From the NCBI GenBank assembly GCA_046590235.1, contig JBKJTY010000018.1:1-14246 (forward strand): a DNA stretch of 14,246 nt, given 5' to 3'. Position numbers and translations under genes: made by a program. Shown here one piece after another: positions 13,241 to 14,246 of the stretch; within the stretch, counting starts at the first letter, position 1; each line of letters starts with the position of its first letter. Source of the DNA: 2-02-FULL-45-10 sp046590235 (GTDB lineage: Bacteria > Patescibacteriota > Patescibacteriia > Magasanikbacterales > GWA2-37-8). The notes below the pieces were generated by a model. The model did no database searches and was not told the DNA's origin. It saw only the letters and a list, made by a program, of their open reading frames with translations.

Positions 13241-13804
13241 TTATTTAATTTTCTTGATCATTTCTGTAATCAATTCTTTATCTTTCTTATCAGTCACTTT
13301 TTCAGATAGGATTTTCTCCAAAGCCATAACAATTAGATCTGCGGCTTCTTTTTTGATCCCCGCTTTCATTTCTTCGCGTTCAATTTTTATAGTGTTCTTG
13401 GCGTGATCAATAAGGTTTTCAATTTCTTGTTTAGCTTTGCCTTTCATTGCATCAGCCACTTTTTCTGCGTCTACTCCAGCTTTTTCTACAATCTTGTTTG
13501 CTTCTGCTTTAGCAGCAATAACAGCATTTTGAAAATCCTGTTCACTCTTGGCAAGATTTTCCTGCACCCTCTTGCTGTTTGCAATCGCTTCATCAATCAT
13601 GTCCTGGCGTTCTGTCATTTTTTTGGTAAGCGGTTTGAGGATCAAAAACCAGATAATACACGCGATGATTGCGAAGTTGATGAGCTGAGCGGTAAATAAT
13701 TGGCTGTTGATACCAAGGGATGCTAAAACACTCTGTTCAGCGACTGCGGTAGTATGTGCTTCTTCAGCAGCGTGAGCCGTTTCAATAAATTGCATAAAAT
13801 ACAT
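13241..13804 (-). CDS. atpF: F0 ATP synthase b subunit
   Basis: The peripheral-stalk subunit, 187 residues. A 35-residue N-terminal extension rich in Ala, His and Glu precedes one transmembrane helix (about 38-57, LINFAIIACIIWFLILKPL). A long charged coiled coil (about 60-187) follows, beginning TKKMTERQDMIDEAI, with few helix breakers; it reaches up to delta and alpha. The motif Q-L-I-N-F at the start of the helix and K-P at its end are typical of b. Two in-frame ATG codons (13804 and 13795) are possible; the first is used here and neither has a Shine-Dalgarno sequence. The 51-nt gap to atpE holds a strong hairpin. There is a single b gene, so the stalk should be a b homodimer unless a second gene lies elsewhere. 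Confidence 0.92.
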   Translation of the reverse strand: MYFMQFIETAHAAEEAHTTAVAEQSVLASLGINSQLFTAQLINFAIIACIIWFLILKPLTKKMTERQDMIDEAIANSKRVQENLAKSEQDFQNAVIAAKAEANKIVEKAGVDAEKVADAMKGKAKQEIENLIDHAKNTIKIEREEMKAGIKKEAADLIVMALEKILSEKVTDKKDKELITEMIKKIK

Positions 13805-13820
13805 TTAAATAGTTCTAGGC

Positions 13821-13848
13821 AGTAAGACCAGTTTGCACTGATCTTACT
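13821..13848 (-). other. Intercistronic stem-loop between atpE and atpF
   Basis: In minus-strand RNA AGUAAGAUCAGU (13848-13837) pairs with ACUGGUCUUACU (13832-13821) over 12 bp with one U-G, closed by a GCAA (GNRA) tetraloop. No U-tract follows, so it is not a standard terminator. It begins 7 nt after the atpE stop. A 3'-end stabiliser or processing site that keeps atpE mRNA in excess over the rest of the operon is a reasonable inference, because each enzyme needs many c subunits. Confidence 0.75.
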
Positions 13849-13855
13849 CGTAGGA

Positions 13856-14086
13856 TTATTTCAATGTGAAAACAACGACGAGAGCGTAGATAGCGATAGC
13901 TTCAGCGAACGCTGCACCGAGCAACATTGGCACGAAGATTTTACCACCTGCTTCTGGGTTGCGACCAATCGCATCCATAGCTTTACCAACGATTTTACCG
14001 ATAGCAAATGCTGGAGCTAAACCACCAATGGCCATAGTTGTGCCTTTGATGATCGCCAAGACATTTTCATGGGAAACTGATTCCAT
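13856..14086 (-). CDS. atpE: F0 ATP synthase c subunit (rotor ring)
   Basis: A 76-residue hairpin of two transmembrane helices that forms the rotor ring. Helix 1 covers about 9-35, the polar loop is RNPEA (42-46), and helix 2 covers about 51-75 with the ion-binding Glu62 in AFAEAIAIY. Sodium-type rings have Gln in helix 1 and Ser or Thr after the Glu; here these are Ile29 and Ala63, which predicts proton coupling. The helix-1 glycine motif is altered to G-x-A-x-A-x-A-x-G (22-30), a change that in alkaliphilic Bacillus goes with larger rings. The ATG at 14086 has no Shine-Dalgarno sequence. It is the first operon gene in the window; atpB is not seen in the 160 bp upstream. Confidence 0.95.
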   Translation of the reverse strand: MESVSHENVLAIIKGTTMAIGGLAPAFAIGKIVGKAMDAIGRNPEAGGKIFVPMLLGAAFAEAIAIYALVVVFTLK

Positions 14087-14246
14087 AGAAAAAAATATTA
14101 TGATACTAACGCTTTTAATGGGGGTGTGAGACAGTACTAGCGCATGTGCGTTACATGCATTCCTGTGCCACTTAGTATCTAAATTAATTAATTGAACAAT
14201 GCAGTAACTCCACAGTCTACCACACTGTACTCACTAATTAATTAGT
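14087..14246. other. Gene-free region upstream of atpE
   Basis: No coding sequence is supportable: all three minus-strand frames hit stop codons within the last 14 bp of the window, so atpB does not run into it. The region holds a 14-bp perfect palindrome ACTAATTAATTAGT (14233-14246), an AATTAATTAATT run (14182-14193) and a small possible hairpin GCATGT/ACATGC near 14142-14158. Possible -10 elements are GATACT (14179-14174) and TATCAT (14105-14100), both without a good -35. Confidence 0.5.
14100..14105 (-). promoter_or_regulatory. Possible -10 of an atpE-proximal promoter
   Basis: TATCAT on the minus strand ends 13 nt before the atpE ATG, the same spacing as the exporter promoter, and would give a leader of about 7 nt. 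No matching -35 is seen (CACACC at 17 bp), so this is weak. The operon may instead start from GATACT at 14179-14174 or from beyond the window. Confidence 0.3.

Noticed and set aside
14233..14246. ACTAATTAATTAGT as an attachment or recombination site
   Set aside because: It is a short AT-only-type palindrome at the window edge with no integrase or second copy; low-complexity AT sequence can give this by chance.
1..14246. CRISPR array, tRNA, rRNA, toxin-antitoxin pair or prophage genes
   Set aside because: No regularly spaced repeats, cloverleaf, rRNA-like sequence or recognisable hallmark protein was found on either strand.

Overview
The window reads as a compact, moderately AT-rich bacterial chromosome segment, most consistent with a Candidate Phyla Radiation (Patescibacteria, Parcubacteria-like) genome. 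The reasons are the short F-type ATP synthase delta subunit, the extended gamma subunit, a one-chain UvrD-like helicase with a C-terminal Fe-S nuclease, a four-helix membrane protein beside mreB, and a 20-bp palindrome (CCTGCCTGCCGGCAGGCAGG) of a kind I associate with these genomes. This assignment rests on family resemblance, not on a search. All recognised genes lie on the minus strand, so transcription runs from high to low coordinates.

Layout in the direction of transcription. (1) 14246-8528: 160 bp without a gene, then an atpE-F-H-A-G-D-C operon that ends in an intrinsic terminator. The gene for subunit a (atpB) is not in the window. (2) 8416-8096: a single small membrane-anchored ORFan with its own promoter, Shine-Dalgarno sequence and terminator. 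(3) 7963-4971: an ABC exporter half-transporter followed by rlmN, each with its own promoter; a terminator overlaps the rlmN stop codon. (4) 4798-4490: a small GC-rich ORFan with its own promoter and Shine-Dalgarno sequence, followed by a long inverted repeat and a second terminator. (5) 4346-1099: the helicase-nuclease and a DUF721/DciA-like protein. (6) 1062-1: the four-helix membrane protein, overlapping mreB by 8 bp; mreB runs off the left edge.

The genes cover energy coupling (ATP synthase), export, ribosome methylation, recombination and replication, and cell shape. The operons are otherwise ordinary; the unusual material is in how expression is organised. Several housekeeping promoters sit so close to their start codons that the mRNAs should be leaderless or nearly so, and none of those genes has a Shine-Dalgarno sequence. 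The two small ORFans have proper leaders with strong Shine-Dalgarno sequences and sit between terminators. In one place a terminator arm forms the -35/-10 spacer of the next promoter, with a genome-type palindrome touching the -35. I see no CRISPR array, tRNA, rRNA, insertion sequence or recognised defence system.
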